In this document: positions 8,351 to 17,439 of the stretch, in pieces
Layout: every line of letters starts with the position of its first letter
Numbering within the stretch: the first letter of the stretch is position 1
Source: Desulforamulus ruminis DSM 2154
GTDB taxonomy: Bacteria > Bacillota > Desulfotomaculia > Desulfotomaculales > Desulfotomaculaceae
Direction of reading: 5' to 3'
Length of the DNA: 64,000 bases
Assembly: GCF_000215085.1 (NCBI RefSeq)
Contig: NC_015589.1
Location: 124,001 to 188,000 of the forward strand
Made by a program: the position numbers and the translations under genes
The notes under the pieces: generated by a model
The model's database searches: none
Told to the model about the DNA's origin: nothing
What the model saw: the letters and a program-made list of their open reading frames with translations, nothing else

Positions 8351-9108
8351 AGAACAAGCTGGAATTAAGGGGTGTTTCCTGGGGCTATGCTACGGAACAG
8401 GGCTACCTGCAGGTTTTAGACCAGCTTGATATCCGGGTTGGGGCCGGAGAATTTGTAAGCCTGCTGGGACCCAGCGGCTGTGGAAAAAGCACGGTGCTGA
8501 ATTTAATCTGCGGTTTGGAGCGCCTGGCGGAGGGGCAGATACGAATCAACGACCAGTGCCCGGACCAACCGGGCCGGTTTTTGGCCTACATGCCTCAGAA
8601 GGATTTGCTTTTTCCCTGGCGCAGTCTTATGGACAATGTAATTCTGGGTCTGGAGATCGAGGGCGTGCCCCGCAAGGAAGCGGCGGCCAGGGCCAGGGAA
8701 CTGCTGCCGTTATTTGGCCTGGAGGGTTTTGAGCGCAGCTATCCCTTTCAATTATCCGGAGGCATGAGACAGCGGGCGGCCCTGCTGCGGACCATTCTCC
8801 CTCATAAAGATATTTTGCTGCTGGACGAACCCTTTGGCGCCTTGGATGCCATTACCCGTTTTCAGATGCAAAGCTGGCTGCTGGAGATTTGGGAGAAATT
8901 TCGTTATTCGGTGCTTTTTGTAACCCACGATATTGAGGAGGCCCTTTATTTATCGGACCGTGTCTATGTACTTAGCTCCAGGCCCGGACAGGTTAAGGAA
9001 GAAATCCGGGTTCCGTTGCCCCGGCCTAGAAAACCCGCCTTTACCGCGGAAGCCTTGTTTATGGAAATGAAGCGTAAGATTCTGGGAGCATTGGAAGCCA
9101 AGGGTTAA
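8347..9108 (+). CDS. thiZ: ABC transporter ATP-binding protein, ThiZ-like
   Basis: A 253-residue ABC ATPase with Walker A GPSGCGKST (about residues 42-50), Q-loop MPQKDLLFPW, signature LSGGMRQR, Walker B ILLLDEPFGALD and switch histidine FVTHD. The SsuB/ThiZ/TauB subfamily is indicated by these motifs and by its partners. Its start overlaps the end of thiY. It completes a TPP-riboswitch-controlled importer with permease and lipoprotein. Confidence 0.93.
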   Translation: MKNKLELRGVSWGYATEQGYLQVLDQLDIRVGAGEFVSLLGPSGCGKSTVLNLICGLERLAEGQIRINDQCPDQPGRFLAYMPQKDLLFPWRSLMDNVILGLEIEGVPRKEAAARARELLPLFGLEGFERSYPFQLSGGMRQRAALLRTILPHKDILLLDEPFGALDAITRFQMQSWLLEIWEKFRYSVLFVTHDIEEALYLSDRVYVLSSRPGQVKEEIRVPLPRPRKPAFTAEALFMEMKRKILGALEAKG

Positions 9109-9143
9109 GCCCTTTACCATGCCGATACAAATGAATAATAAGA

Positions 9144-9225
9144 ACAGGGGAGCACCTTGCTGAGAGTGGTTAAGACCAGACCCTTTGACCTGACCCGGAT
9201 AATGCCGGCGTAGGGAGCAACTTTT
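9144..9225 (+). promoter_or_regulatory. TPP riboswitch (THI element), thiD-thiC-...-thiE operon
   Basis: Second THI element in the window: AGGGGAGCAC, TTGCTGAGAG, ACCCTTTGACCTGACCCGGATAATGCCGGCGTAGGGAGCAA. It lies 35 nt after thiZ, so it can regulate a new transcript or attenuate read-through from the first operon. A terminator hairpin follows at 9241. Confidence 0.95.
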
Positions 9226-9240
9226 CATCGTTGTAGGATG

Positions 9241-9276
9241 GGTGTACCTGTTTTTGGGGTACGCCTTTTCTTTTTA
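9241..9276 (+). terminator. Riboswitch-controlled terminator upstream of thiD
   Basis: An 8-bp stem (GGTGTACC / GGTACGCC, one G-U pair) followed by TTTTCTTTTTAT. It is the expression platform of the second TPP riboswitch. Confidence 0.75.
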
Positions 9277-9326
9277 TAAAAATTGTTGGTCATTTGCCTT
9301 TTTATAAAATTTTACAAGGGGGACTT

Positions 9327-10142
9327 ATGAAAAATTTGTTAACCATCGCCGGTTCCGATTCCTGCGGCGGAGCCGGTATTCAAGCAGACTTGAAGACCTT
9401 CAGCGCGCTGGGAACCTATGGCATGAGCGTGATTACCGCCGTGACCGCCCAAAATACCACCGGGGTTTTTATGGTCCGGGAACTGGACGTGGAAATGGTG
9501 GCCGCCCAGATCCGGTGTATTTACGAGGATATCCCGGTGCACGGGGTTAAAATCGGTATGGTTTCCAGCGCAGCCATTATCCATACCATTGCCGGGTGCT
9601 TAAAAGAAAAAGGAGCGGTTCATGTGGTGGTGGACCCGGTGATGGTATCCAAAAGCAAACATAAATTACTGCAACCGGCGGCCTGCGACGCCCTGGCCCA
9701 AGAACTGTTCCCCCTGGCTGAGGTGGTTACGCCCAACATCCCGGAGGCGGAAGCCATTATTAACCGCCCCATTGGAGGACTGGAGGAAATGAAAGAGGCG
9801 GCCAGGCAGATCCACAGCTTAGGGGCCGCCAATGTGATGCTTAAAGGAGGACATCTGGAAGGAGAGGAGGCGGTGGATGTACTGTACAACGGGGACGAAT
9901 TTGTTTTATTTAGAGGGCCCCGGCACTTTACCCGGAATACCCACGGCACCGGTTGCACCTTTTCCTCGGCCATTGCCGCCCTGCTGGGGCGGGGCTACCC
10001 CCTGGTGCAGGCGGTGGGCAGGGCCAAGGAATACATCCACAACGCCATTGCCCATTCCCTGGAACTGGGGCAGGGGGCCGGTCCAACTCACCATTTTTAT
10101 GAGCTGTACCAAAGAGCCGGGTTGCATTTGGATGAAGAATAA
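9327..10142 (+). CDS. thiD: Hydroxymethylpyrimidine / phosphomethylpyrimidine kinase
   Basis: A 271-residue ribokinase-fold kinase that phosphorylates HMP and HMP-P to HMP-PP. The N-terminal LTIAGSDSCGGAGIQAD motif, VDPVMVSKSKHKLL and the anion-hole/catalytic motif NTHGTGCTFSSAIAA near the C-terminus are diagnostic. The ATG at 9327 is chosen over an upstream in-frame TTG because AAGGGGGA lies right before it. It is the first gene after the second TPP riboswitch. Confidence 0.95.
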   Translation: MKNLLTIAGSDSCGGAGIQADLKTFSALGTYGMSVITAVTAQNTTGVFMVRELDVEMVAAQIRCIYEDIPVHGVKIGMVSSAAIIHTIAGCLKEKGAVHVVVDPVMVSKSKHKLLQPAACDALAQELFPLAEVVTPNIPEAEAIINRPIGGLEEMKEAARQIHSLGAANVMLKGGHLEGEEAVDVLYNGDEFVLFRGPRHFTRNTHGTGCTFSSAIAALLGRGYPLVQAVGRAKEYIHNAIAHSLELGQGAGPTHHFYELYQRAGLHLDEE

Positions 10143-10181
10143 GAAAGCATTTAAAAATTGAAAAAATTGGAGGAACAAAGA

Positions 10182-11480
10182 ATGACACAAATGCTGGCAG
10201 CCAAAGCGGGCGAGATTACGCCGGCCATGCGCCGGGTAGCTGAAAAAGAAAAAGTAACGCCGGAATTTATCCGGGAGGGGGTGGCCGCAGGAACCATTGT
10301 TATTCCCGCCAACATCAACCACAAAAGCCTGGACCCCGCCGGATTCGGCAAAGGACTGAGAACCAAGGTAAACGCCAACATTGGAACTTCCACCAGTTTT
10401 CCGGATATTGACAGGGAATTGGAGAAACTAAAGGGGGTGCTGGAGGCCAAAGCCGATGCGGTGATGGATTTAAGCACCGGAGGGGAGATTGACCGGGGCC
10501 GCCGCCGTATTCTTGAAGAGAGCACCATAGCCGTTGGCACGGTGCCCATCTACCAGGCTTTTCTGGAAAACCGGGAGAAACGGGGCAGCATGATTGAAAT
10601 GTCGGCGGATGATCTTTTTGAGGTCATTGAACGGCATTGCTCCGACGGCGTTGATTTTATTACGGTTCATTGCGGCGTTACCCTGGGGATTTTGGAGCGC
10701 ATTAAAAATCAGTCCCGCATTACGGACATTGTCAGCCGGGGAGGTTCCTTTCTGACCGGGTGGATGCTGCATCACGGCCAGGAAAATCCTCTCTATGAAC
10801 AATACGACCGGCTGCTGGATCTTTGCCTGCAGTACGATGTAACCCTCAGCCTTGGAGACGGCCTGCGTCCGGGTTGCCTGGCGGATGCCACCGACAGGGC
10901 GCAAATTCAGGAACTGATTGTTTTGGGCGAGTTGGTGGACCGGGCCAGGGAACGGGGGGTTCAGGCCATGGTGGAGGGGCCGGGGCATGTTCCTTTGGAT
11001 CAAATCGCCGCCAACGTACAGGTGCAGAAGACCCTCTGCAAAGGGGCTCCCTTTTATGTCCTGGGCCCTCTGGTTACCGATATTGCTCCGGGCTATGATC
11101 ATATTACCGCCGCTATCGGCGGGACGGTGGCGGCAGCGGCCGGGGCGGATTTCCTCTGCTATGTTACGCCTTCGGAACACCTGGGTTTACCTACCCTGGA
11201 GGATGTGCGGGAAGGAATTATGGCCTCACGCCTGGCGGCCCATGCCGCGGATCTGGTTAAAGGCATCCCCGGAGCCATGGAGTGGGACCGGGAGATGGCC
11301 CGGGCCCGGAAGGCCTTGAATTGGGAAAAACAAATTGAACTGGCCCTGGACCCGCAAAAGGCAGCCAGACTAAGGCGGGAGCGCAATCCCGGAGGTCATG
11401 AGGCCTGCACCATGTGCGGCGATTTCTGCGCCATGAAAATTGTGGCCCAGTATATGGGAAAGCAACCGGAATACTGTTAA
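10182..11480 (+). CDS. thiC: Phosphomethylpyrimidine synthase ThiC
   Basis: A radical SAM enzyme (432 residues, the short form) that converts aminoimidazole ribotide to HMP-P. It carries the [44 protein letters not shown] and [15 protein letters not shown] motifs. The C-terminal iron-sulfur motif reads [11 protein letters not shown], that is C-x2-C-x3-C, whereas the long bacterial ThiC has C-x2-C-x4-C. The ATG at 10,182 has TTGGAGGA 7 nt upstream and is preferred to an in-frame TTG at 10,158. Part of the thi operon. Confidence 0.96.
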   Translation: MTQMLAAKAGEITPAMRRVAEKEKVTPEFIREGVAAGTIVIPANINHKSLDPAGFGKGLRTKVNANIGTSTSFPDIDRELEKLKGVLEAKADAVMDLSTGGEIDRGRRRILEESTIAVGTVPIYQAFLENREKRGSMIEMSADDLFEVIERHCSDGVDFITVHCGVTLGILERIKNQSRITDIVSRGGSFLTGWMLHHGQENPLYEQYDRLLDLCLQYDVTLSLGDGLRPGCLADATDRAQIQELIVLGELVDRARERGVQAMVEGPGHVPLDQIAANVQVQKTLCKGAPFYVLGPLVTDIAPGYDHITAAIGGTVAAAAGADFLCYVTPSEHLGLPTLEDVREGIMASRLAAHAADLVKGIPGAMEWDREMARARKALNWEKQIELALDPQKAARLRRERNPGGHEACTMCGDFCAMKIVAQYMGKQPEYC

Positions 11481-11500
11481 AAGAAGCCGGAGGAGAACGT

Positions 11501-12151
11501 ATGGAAACCATTCTTTTTCTGGATTTTGACGGCACCATTACCGAGCAGGATACCTGCGATATGCTGATGGAGCGCTACGGCAATGCGGAATGTCTGGAAT
11601 TGAACCGGCGCTGGGAACGCAAGGAAATTTCCACCATGGAATGTGCCCGGCAGTCCTTCCGGCAAATGCAGGTAACTCCCGAGGTTCTAAAGCGGTTGGT
11701 GCAGGAGGTGAAGGTAGACCCTCATTTGAAAGAATTGCTCCGTTTCTGTGAGCAGGAGAATTACCCCGCCTATATTTTGAGCGATGGGTATGAACCCATC
11801 ATTCAGGGGGTACTGCAGCGGGAAGGAATAAAAATATCTTGTTTTTGCAACGGGTTGTCCTTTGACGGCCAGTACCGGGTCATGGCGCCTCACTATAATC
11901 CCCGGTGCGGCCGGTGCGGAACCTGTAAACAAAAGCTGGTGGAACGCCTGGGTCAGCCGGGCGCCCGGAAGATTTTTGTGGGAGACGGTTATTCGGATTT
12001 CTGTGCCGCAGAGTCCTGCAGTAAGGTCTTTGCTAAAAAAAATTTATTGAAGTATTGCCTGGAAAACCAGATTCCGGCCCACCCCTATGAAACCCTGGGA
12101 GAGGTTTTACAGTGGCTGAGAGGAGAGGCTGAACATGGACATCCGGTTTAA
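11501..12151 (+). CDS. HAD-superfamily phosphatase (MtnX-like), candidate thiamine phosphate phosphatase
   Basis: A 216-residue haloacid-dehalogenase phosphatase. Motif I is FLDFDGTIT at residues 6-14, the motif II region is YILSDGYEP, and motif III/IV is IFVGDGYSDFCAA. An inserted segment has two CxxC-like pairs (CGRCGTCK), typical of the MtnX/PSPase-like HAD-IB group. It lies inside the thi operon and overlaps thiS by 17 nt. The cluster has ThiN, which needs free thiamine, and no ThiL in the window. Dephosphorylation of thiamine phosphate is therefore a reasonable role, but this is inference from context. GGAGGAGAA precedes the ATG at 11,501. Confidence 0.85.
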   Translation: METILFLDFDGTITEQDTCDMLMERYGNAECLELNRRWERKEISTMECARQSFRQMQVTPEVLKRLVQEVKVDPHLKELLRFCEQENYPAYILSDGYEPIIQGVLQREGIKISCFCNGLSFDGQYRVMAPHYNPRCGRCGTCKQKLVERLGQPGARKIFVGDGYSDFCAAESCSKVFAKKNLLKYCLENQIPAHPYETLGEVLQWLRGEAEHGHPV

Positions 12152-12335
12152 TGGAAAAACCCTTACCGTGAAGGAAGAATTGACCCTTGGTCAATTCATT
12201 CTGGAGAAAGGACTCAATCCGGATACGGTGATCGTTGAATACAACAACGAACTAGTTAAACAGGAGAATTGGGCTCAAATTGTGTTAAAAGAAAACGATA
12301 CCCTGGAGGTGTTAAGATTTGTTGGAGGAGGTTAA
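12135..12335 (+). CDS. thiS: Sulfur carrier protein ThiS
   Basis: A 66-residue ubiquitin-like protein that ends in GGG, with the C-terminal glycine pair needed for adenylation by ThiF and thiocarboxylate formation. It starts [21 protein letters not shown] and contains VEYNNELV and [10 protein letters not shown]. Both ends overlap neighbours (17 nt with the HAD gene; its end lies at the ribosome binding site of thiG), so translation is coupled. Confidence 0.93.
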   Translation: MDIRFNGKTLTVKEELTLGQFILEKGLNPDTVIVEYNNELVKQENWAQIVLKENDTLEVLRFVGGG

Positions 12336-12339
12336 GCCC

Positions 12340-13113
12340 GTGAAAGATGATCTGGTGATCGGGGGACGTCCATTGACCAGCCGGCTTTTTCTTGGTTCAG
12401 GAAAGTTCCCCTCCAATCGTTTCATTCCCAAAGTGCTGGAGGCTTCCGGCGCCCAGGTGGTCACAGTGGCCATGCGCCGTGTGGATACGGATTTTGCAGA
12501 GGAAAACGTCCTGCAGCTGATTCCCAAGGAGTGCCTGCTAATGCCCAACACTTCCGGGGCCCGAACCGCCCAGGAGGCGGTTCGCATTGCCCGCCTGGGC
12601 AGGGCTGCGGGCTGCGGTGACTGGGTCAAGATTGAGGTCATTTCGGACAACAAATATCTTCTGCCGGATAATTATGAGACCATTAAGGCTACGGAAATTC
12701 TGGCTGCCGAGGGTTTTGTGGTACTGCCCTACATGAGCCCGGATTTAATGGCGGCCAGAGAACTGGCACGGGCCGGCGCGGCCGCGGTAATGCCCCTGGG
12801 AGCGCCCATCGGAAGCAACCGGGGACTTAAAACCAAAGAGTTAATCCGCATTTTAATTGAAGAAATATCCCTGCCCGTAATTGTGGATGCCGGAATCGGC
12901 CGGCCCTCCGAGGCGGCGGAAGCCATGGAAATGGGCGCAGCCGCGGTGCTGGTGAATACCGCCATTGCCTCTGCCCGGGATCCTGTGGCCATGGCCCGGG
13001 CCTTTGGTCTGGCCGTGGCTGCGGGACGCGCAGCCTATCTGGCCGGTACCGGGGCAACCCAACAATACGCCAGCGCTTCTTCACCGCTAACGGGATTTTT
13101 GCGAGAGGAATAA
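12340..13113 (+). CDS. thiG: Thiazole synthase ThiG
   Basis: A 257-residue TIM-barrel enzyme that assembles the thiazole phosphate from deoxyxylulose phosphate, dehydroglycine and ThiS thiocarboxylate. Visible motifs include [20 protein letters not shown], the WVKIEVI Schiff-base lysine region, [11 protein letters not shown] and [19 protein letters not shown]. The GTG at 12,340 is chosen because GGAGGAGGT lies 8 nt upstream. It is followed directly by thiH. Confidence 0.96.
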   Translation: MKDDLVIGGRPLTSRLFLGSGKFPSNRFIPKVLEASGAQVVTVAMRRVDTDFAEENVLQLIPKECLLMPNTSGARTAQEAVRIARLGRAAGCGDWVKIEVISDNKYLLPDNYETIKATEILAAEGFVVLPYMSPDLMAARELARAGAAAVMPLGAPIGSNRGLKTKELIRILIEEISLPVIVDAGIGRPSEAAEAMEMGAAAVLVNTAIASARDPVAMARAFGLAVAAGRAAYLAGTGATQQYASASSPLTGFLREE

Positions 13114-13114
13114 G

Positions 13115-14224
13115 GTGAATGAAATGAGCTTTTTTGAGAAGTACCGGCAGTACCAGGACTTTGCCTTTGCAGATTACTTTCGCAGTCTCGGGGATGGAGA
13201 CATTCAGAGAATCATTCAAAAAGACCGTCTATCGGAACTGGACTATCTGGCCCTCCTATCCCCGGCGGCGGAGGCCCATCTGGAAGAAATGGCCCGGAGG
13301 GCCCATGGGCTGACGGTGCGGCATTTTGGCCGATCCATTTTGTTATATACACCCATTTATCTGGCCAACCATTGCGTCAACCGTTGTGTTTACTGCGGCT
13401 TTGCAGTCCATAACGCCATTCCGAGAACCCGGTTAACCCTGGAAGAGGTGGCGGCGGAGGCGCAGCTCATTGCCGCCACCGGGCTGAAGCATGTGCTGAT
13501 TCTCACCGGGGAATCCCGTAAGCACTCTCCAGTTTCCTATATAAAGGATTGCGTAGGGGTGCTTAAAAAATATTTTTCTTCCATTGGCATAGAGATCTAT
13601 CCCCTGGAAGAAGAGGAGTACCGGGAATTGGTCGACGCCGGGGTGGACGGTTTGACCCTTTACCAGGAAGTTTACCATCCGGCGGTTTACGACCGGCTGC
13701 ATCCGGCGGGCCCCAAGAAAAATTATGCCTTCCGGCTGGATGCCCCGGAAAGAGCCTGCCGGGCCGGCGTGCGCACGGTGAACGTGGGGGCCCTGCTGGG
13801 TCTTCATGACTGGCGCAGCGAGGCCTTCTTCACAGGGCTTCACGCCAGTTATCTGCAAAATAAATACGGTCACCTGGAAGTAAGCATCTCGCCGCCGCGC
13901 ATGCGTCCCCACGGGGGAGATTTTGAACCGGTGGAGAAGGTCCGGGATAAAAATCTGGTTCAGTATATCCTGGCCTATCGTCTATTCATGCCCAGGGGAG
14001 GGATTTCCCTTTCCACCCGGGAGTCGGCCTTTTTAAGGGATCACCTGCTGCCTTTGGGAATTACCAAAATGTCCGCCGGTTCTTGCACGGCGGTGGGCGG
14101 GCGCTGCCAGCCGGAGGCTGCCAGCCAGTTTGCCATTTCCGATGAGCGGGATGTGCCGGCCATGGTTGACATGCTGTACCGGCAGGGCTACCAGCCGGTT
14201 TTCAAGGACTGGCAGACGCTGTGA
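13115..14224 (+). CDS. thiH: 2-iminoacetate synthase ThiH (tyrosine lyase)
   Basis: A radical SAM enzyme (about 369 residues) that cleaves tyrosine to dehydroglycine for ThiG, the anaerobic alternative to glycine oxidase ThiO. The cluster motif CVNRCVYC (C-x3-C-x2-C) is near residue 87 and is followed by [10 protein letters not shown]. The C-terminal LSTRE and [12 protein letters not shown] motifs are typical of ThiH/BATS-domain proteins. The start is either the GTG at 13,115 or the ATG at 13,124. Its end overlaps thiF by 4 nt. Confidence 0.95.
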   Translation: MNEMSFFEKYRQYQDFAFADYFRSLGDGDIQRIIQKDRLSELDYLALLSPAAEAHLEEMARRAHGLTVRHFGRSILLYTPIYLANHCVNRCVYCGFAVHNAIPRTRLTLEEVAAEAQLIAATGLKHVLILTGESRKHSPVSYIKDCVGVLKKYFSSIGIEIYPLEEEEYRELVDAGVDGLTLYQEVYHPAVYDRLHPAGPKKNYAFRLDAPERACRAGVRTVNVGALLGLHDWRSEAFFTGLHASYLQNKYGHLEVSISPPRMRPHGGDFEPVEKVRDKNLVQYILAYRLFMPRGGISLSTRESAFLRDHLLPLGITKMSAGSCTAVGGRCQPEAASQFAISDERDVPAMVDMLYRQGYQPVFKDWQTL

Positions 14225-14853
14225 GCAGGGAGATGAATGACTTTGAGCGGGCGCTGACCTTGACCCTGGGGCCGGAAGCGCTGACCCGGCTGCAACAGGT
14301 GAAGCTTGGAATCGCCGGAGCCGGGGGGCTGGGCTCCAATTGCGCCCAATTTTTAGTGCGCAGCGGTTTTAGAAATTTAAAGCTGGTGGATTTCGACCGG
14401 GTTGAGTACGGCAATCTGAACCGGCAGTTCTTTTTCCTGGATCAGGTGGGGAAGCTTAAAGTGGAAGCCTTAAAAGAAAACTTATTAAGAATTAATCCCC
14501 ATCTGCACATTGAAACTCATGCTGAAAAAATTACAACCAAAAATGTAAAGGATTTATTCCGGGATTGTCAGGCGGTGATTGAGGCCTTGGATCGACCGGA
14601 GTTTAAAAAAATGGTGGTGGAGGCCTATTTATCCGCCCCGAAATTGCTGGTGGCTGCTTCCGGACTGGCCGGGTGGGGCAGAAGCGACGGCATTGGGATT
14701 CAAAAAATAAAAGAACATTTTTTCCTGGTGGGGGATGGAGTATCGGAGGTCACTGCGGACTGCCCCGCCATGGCCCCCGGGGTGGTGGTGGCGGCAGCCA
14801 AGCAGGCGGATGTGGTCCTGCAGTACTTTTTAAACCATAAGAAAGGGCAGTGA
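14221..14853 (+). CDS. thiF: ThiS adenylyltransferase ThiF (family 2, short form)
   Basis: A 210-residue E1-like enzyme with the nucleotide-binding [11 protein letters not shown] at about residues 22-32, [15 protein letters not shown] with the conserved Arg, and [10 protein letters not shown] near the C-terminus. It lacks the paired CxxC zinc ligands of longer MoeB/ThiF proteins, which marks the short ThiF form found in many anaerobes. The GTG at 14,221 overlaps the thiH stop; an ATG at 14,233 is an alternative start. Confidence 0.92.
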   Translation: MSREMNDFERALTLTLGPEALTRLQQVKLGIAGAGGLGSNCAQFLVRSGFRNLKLVDFDRVEYGNLNRQFFFLDQVGKLKVEALKENLLRINPHLHIETHAEKITTKNVKDLFRDCQAVIEALDRPEFKKMVVEAYLSAPKLLVAASGLAGWGRSDGIGIQKIKEHFFLVGDGVSEVTADCPAMAPGVVVAAAKQADVVLQYFLNHKKGQ

Positions 14854-14858
14854 AAATC

Positions 14859-15506
14859 ATGGCTGGGGAGAAAAATTTGCATCATCTGTTGACGGCGGAT
14901 CTTTACGGGATCACAGCGGAGGAATATTCCCTGGGCAGAAGCAACCTCCAGGTGGTGGAAAAAATGATTGAAGCCGGGATTCAAGTGATCCAGTACCGGG
15001 AGAAGGAAAAGAAGACCCGGGAAAAATACCTGGAATGTTTAAAAATCAGGGAGTTAACCCGCCAGGCCGGGGTGACCTTTATTGTTAATGATCATATTGA
15101 TCTGGCCCTGCTGGTGGGAGCGGACGGAGTTCATATTGGCCAGGATGATCTGCCGCCGGAAAAGGTCCGGGAACTGGTGGGAAAAGAGATGTTGATCGGC
15201 CTTTCCACCCACTCGCCGGAAGAAGCCCGGGCCGCCCTGGGTGCCGGGGTGGATTACCTTGGCGTGGGTCCTATCTTTGCCACCAAGACCAAGAAGGATG
15301 TCTGCGATCCGGTGGGGTTGGAGTATTTGGAATATGTGGCCAGGAACATCCCGCTGCCCTTTGTAGCCATCGGGGGAATCAAAGAATATAATATTCATCA
15401 GGTAACCGCCCGGGGCGCCCGCTGCGTTGCCCTGGTGGCGGAAATCGTAGGATCACCGGATATTGCGGCGAAGGTTCAAGCTTTGCGGCAGGCCATGATG
15501 GGTTGA
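14859..15506 (+). CDS. thiE: Thiamine-phosphate synthase ThiE
   Basis: A TIM-barrel enzyme (about 215 residues) that joins HMP-PP and thiazole phosphate to give thiamine phosphate. Motifs include VIQYREKEKKTRE, IVNDHIDLALLVGADGVHIGQDD, GLSTHSPEEA, LGVGPIFATKTK and VAIGGI. The ATG at 14,859 has GAAAGGG 11 nt upstream; a GTG at 14,850 overlaps thiF but sits too close to that site. Last gene of the thi operon. Confidence 0.94.
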   Translation: MAGEKNLHHLLTADLYGITAEEYSLGRSNLQVVEKMIEAGIQVIQYREKEKKTREKYLECLKIRELTRQAGVTFIVNDHIDLALLVGADGVHIGQDDLPPEKVRELVGKEMLIGLSTHSPEEARAALGAGVDYLGVGPIFATKTKKDVCDPVGLEYLEYVARNIPLPFVAIGGIKEYNIHQVTARGARCVALVAEIVGSPDIAAKVQALRQAMMG

Positions 15507-15563
15507 TATTGGGCAGAGAATCTACCATGATTTGATCTTCCTTAGATCGGTTCTGGCTTTAGG

Positions 15564-15661
15564 AATAGAACGCGGATTGAACGGATGATACGGATTTACG
15601 CGGATAAAAAGATTTTAAAATCCGCAAGAATCTGTAAAATCTATAAAATCCGGGTTCTATT
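15564..15661. repeat. R2 palindromic intergenic repeat
   Basis: Begins AATAGAACGCGGATTGAACGG, contains several CGGAT and GCGGAT units, and ends with the inverted complement (AAAATCCGGGTTCTATT). The same terminal inverted sequence recurs at 46,409 and 63,739. No coding potential. It lies between thiE and rsmA. Confidence 0.75.
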
Positions 15662-15780
15662 GTTTTGCAAATTTTGGATTTTATTGTAAATCATTATGTT
15701 AATTTAACTGGCGGTTCCCTAGACATAGTGGTTATAATAGAAGTATAAAATATGAGTAAGGAAAGGATCGAAGGATTCAT

Positions 15781-16659
15781 TTGCGGGAACTAACTTCACC
15801 GGCGGCTGTTCGGGAAATTATCAACGCCCACGGTTTTAAAGTCCGTAAAGCCCTGGGGCAGAATTTTTTAATGGACGCCAACATTATTGATAAAATTGTT
15901 CAGGCCGCCAACCTTTCCGAGCAGGATCTGGCCTTTGAGATTGGGCCCGGGTTAGGGGTATTAACCCGCAGGCTAGCCCGTTCGGCCGGAAAAGTACTGG
16001 CGGTAGAGATTGACCGGAACTTGCTTCCGATACTAAAAGAGACCCTGGCGGATTCCGCCGGGGCTGAAGTGATTCATGGGGATGCGCTGAAGCTGGATTT
16101 TGACCGGTTGGCTTCGGAAAAAACCGGAGGCATTTTTGGTTCCAGGGCCAGAGCGTATAAACTGGTGGCCAATTTGCCTTACTACATTACCACCCCTTTA
16201 TTGATCCATCTGTTAACCGGGGGCTTCAATCTGGAATGCATGGTGGTGATGATGCAAAAAGAGGTGGCTGATCGTTTAAAGGCTCCTCCGGGAGGAAAAG
16301 ACTACGGCAGTCTCAGCGTTCTGGTGCAGTATTTTACCCAGCCTGAAGTGGTGGCCAGGGTTCCCAAAACCGTCTTTTACCCTGCTCCGGAGGTAGAGTC
16401 CACGGTAATCCGGCTGACCCGGAGACCGGCGCCGCCGGTGGCCCTGGACCATGAAGAGACCTTTTTTAAAGTAGTCCGGGCTGCCTTTGGCCAGCGAAGA
16501 AAGACTTTGCTGAATGCTTTGGCCGGTTCAGGTTTAGCAGACAAACAAATCTGGACGGAGGTCTTAGGCCGAGCCGGTCTGGATCCTGCCCGCAGGGGTG
16601 AAACCCTGTCCCTGGAGGAGTTCGCCCAATTGGCCAACGCGTTTAGTCGTTGGTACTAA
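15781..16659 (+). CDS. rsmA: 16S rRNA dimethyladenosine transferase RsmA (KsgA)
   Basis: A 292-residue SAM-dependent methyltransferase that dimethylates two adjacent adenines in helix 45 of 16S rRNA. It shows KALGQNFLMD, FEIGPGLGVLTRRLA (SAM motif I), AVEIDRNLL, VANLPYYITTPLL (the NLPY motif IV) and PKTVFYPAPEVES. It starts with TTG at 15,781; AAGGAT lies only 4 nt upstream. In Bacillus it follows rnmV, but no rnmV is found between yabE and this gene here; the thiamine cluster occupies that interval. Confidence 0.95.
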   Translation: MRELTSPAAVREIINAHGFKVRKALGQNFLMDANIIDKIVQAANLSEQDLAFEIGPGLGVLTRRLARSAGKVLAVEIDRNLLPILKETLADSAGAEVIHGDALKLDFDRLASEKTGGIFGSRARAYKLVANLPYYITTPLLIHLLTGGFNLECMVVMMQKEVADRLKAPPGGKDYGSLSVLVQYFTQPEVVARVPKTVFYPAPEVESTVIRLTRRPAPPVALDHEETFFKVVRAAFGQRRKTLLNALAGSGLADKQIWTEVLGRAGLDPARRGETLSLEEFAQLANAFSRWY

Positions 16660-16683
16660 TCCTGATTTTCTTTTGCGTCCCGT

Positions 16684-16872
16684 TGTTCGCCTAACAGGCT
16701 TTCTTTAAGGGTCTAGTTGTTCGTTTTATATTGCTTTCTCTCAGGTCCTGTTCTTTTCTGGAAAGAATGCGCTGATTCCAGCAACAGGCCCACCAAGAAA
16801 CCCATTAGGCTAAAGACAGGACCAAAAGGATTTCTCATGAGGCTGGACCATAAAAGAAGGCCCTTTAGACCT
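16684..16872. repeat. R1 fold-back repeat between rsmA and the ykuK-like gene
   Basis: Forward units (CTTTAAGGGTCTAGTTGTTCG, CTCAGGTCCTGTTCTT) are followed by reverse units (CCAGCAACAGGCCCACCAAGAAACCCATTAGGCT, AGACAGGACCAAAAGGATTT, GAGGCTGGACC). It is an imperfect inverted arrangement about 190 nt long and is more degenerate than the copies at 1390 and 34,021. Confidence 0.65.
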
Positions 16873-16889
16873 AAGTGACGGAGGCTTTT

Positions 16890-17360
16890 ATGACATTTAT
16901 AAGCCCAACGAAAGGACAAATGAGTTTTGAAGAAATGATGGAAGATATCCTGGAATACATTAAAGGGCTCCCCTGTTCTTCCTATAAAATTGTCGTGGGA
17001 ACCGACTCTCAGGTCCGGCGGGAGACTTGTTTTGTTACCGCGGTCATTATTCACCGTATGGGTAAGGGGGCCCGGTTTTTTTACCGTAAAAGTACAGAGC
17101 GTAAGATCAAAAGCCTGCGTCAGAAGATATTCTACGAAACCACCATGAGCCTTGAAGAAGGGGCTAAGATTACGGAATATCTATCCCAGAGCGGCCTGGA
17201 GCACTTGAATGTAGAAATCCATATTGATGTGGGACGCCATGGTGAAACCAAAGACCTGATTCGTGAAGTGGTGGGAATGGTTACCGGCAGCGGCTTTGAG
17301 GCCAAAATAAAACCGGATTCCTTTGCTGCTTCCAGTGTAGCCGATAAATATACCAAATAA
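16890..17360 (+). CDS. ykuK: YkuK-like ribonuclease H-like protein (DUF458)
   Basis: A 156-residue protein of the YkuK/DUF458 family, which has an RNase H-like fold and no well-established function. Typical features are the FISPTKGQMSFEEM start, IVVGTDSQV with the first acidic position, and VEIHIDVGRHGETKDLI toward the C-terminus. GACGGAGG lies 5 nt before the ATG at 16,890. A pair of hairpin terminators follows. It marks the last native-looking gene before the manganese island. Confidence 0.85.
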   Translation: MTFISPTKGQMSFEEMMEDILEYIKGLPCSSYKIVVGTDSQVRRETCFVTAVIIHRMGKGARFFYRKSTERKIKSLRQKIFYETTMSLEEGAKITEYLSQSGLEHLNVEIHIDVGRHGETKDLIREVVGMVTGSGFEAKIKPDSFAASSVADKYTK

Positions 17361-17361
17361 A

Positions 17362-17392
17362 AAAACTCTTACCAACCCGGTAAGAGTTTCAG
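17362..17392 (+). terminator. Hairpin after the ykuK-like gene (first of two)
   Basis: Perfect 11-bp stem AAACTCTTACC / GGTAAGAGTTT directly behind the stop codon. Confidence 0.6.
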
Positions 17393-17402
17393 GCTGTTAA
17401 AG

Positions 17403-17436
17403 AACCCCGTTTCAAGCGAAAGAAACGGGGTTTTTG
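17403..17436 (+). terminator. Rho-independent terminator after the ykuK-like gene (second)
   Basis: Perfect stem AACCCCGTTTC / GAAACGGGGTT with an 8-nt loop, followed by TTTT. Confidence 0.85.
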
Positions 17437-17439
17437 ATA

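Noticed and set aside
10470-11180. 236-codon minus-strand open frame inside thiC
   Set aside because: Antisense to conserved ThiC motifs; no ribosome binding site and no recognisable family.
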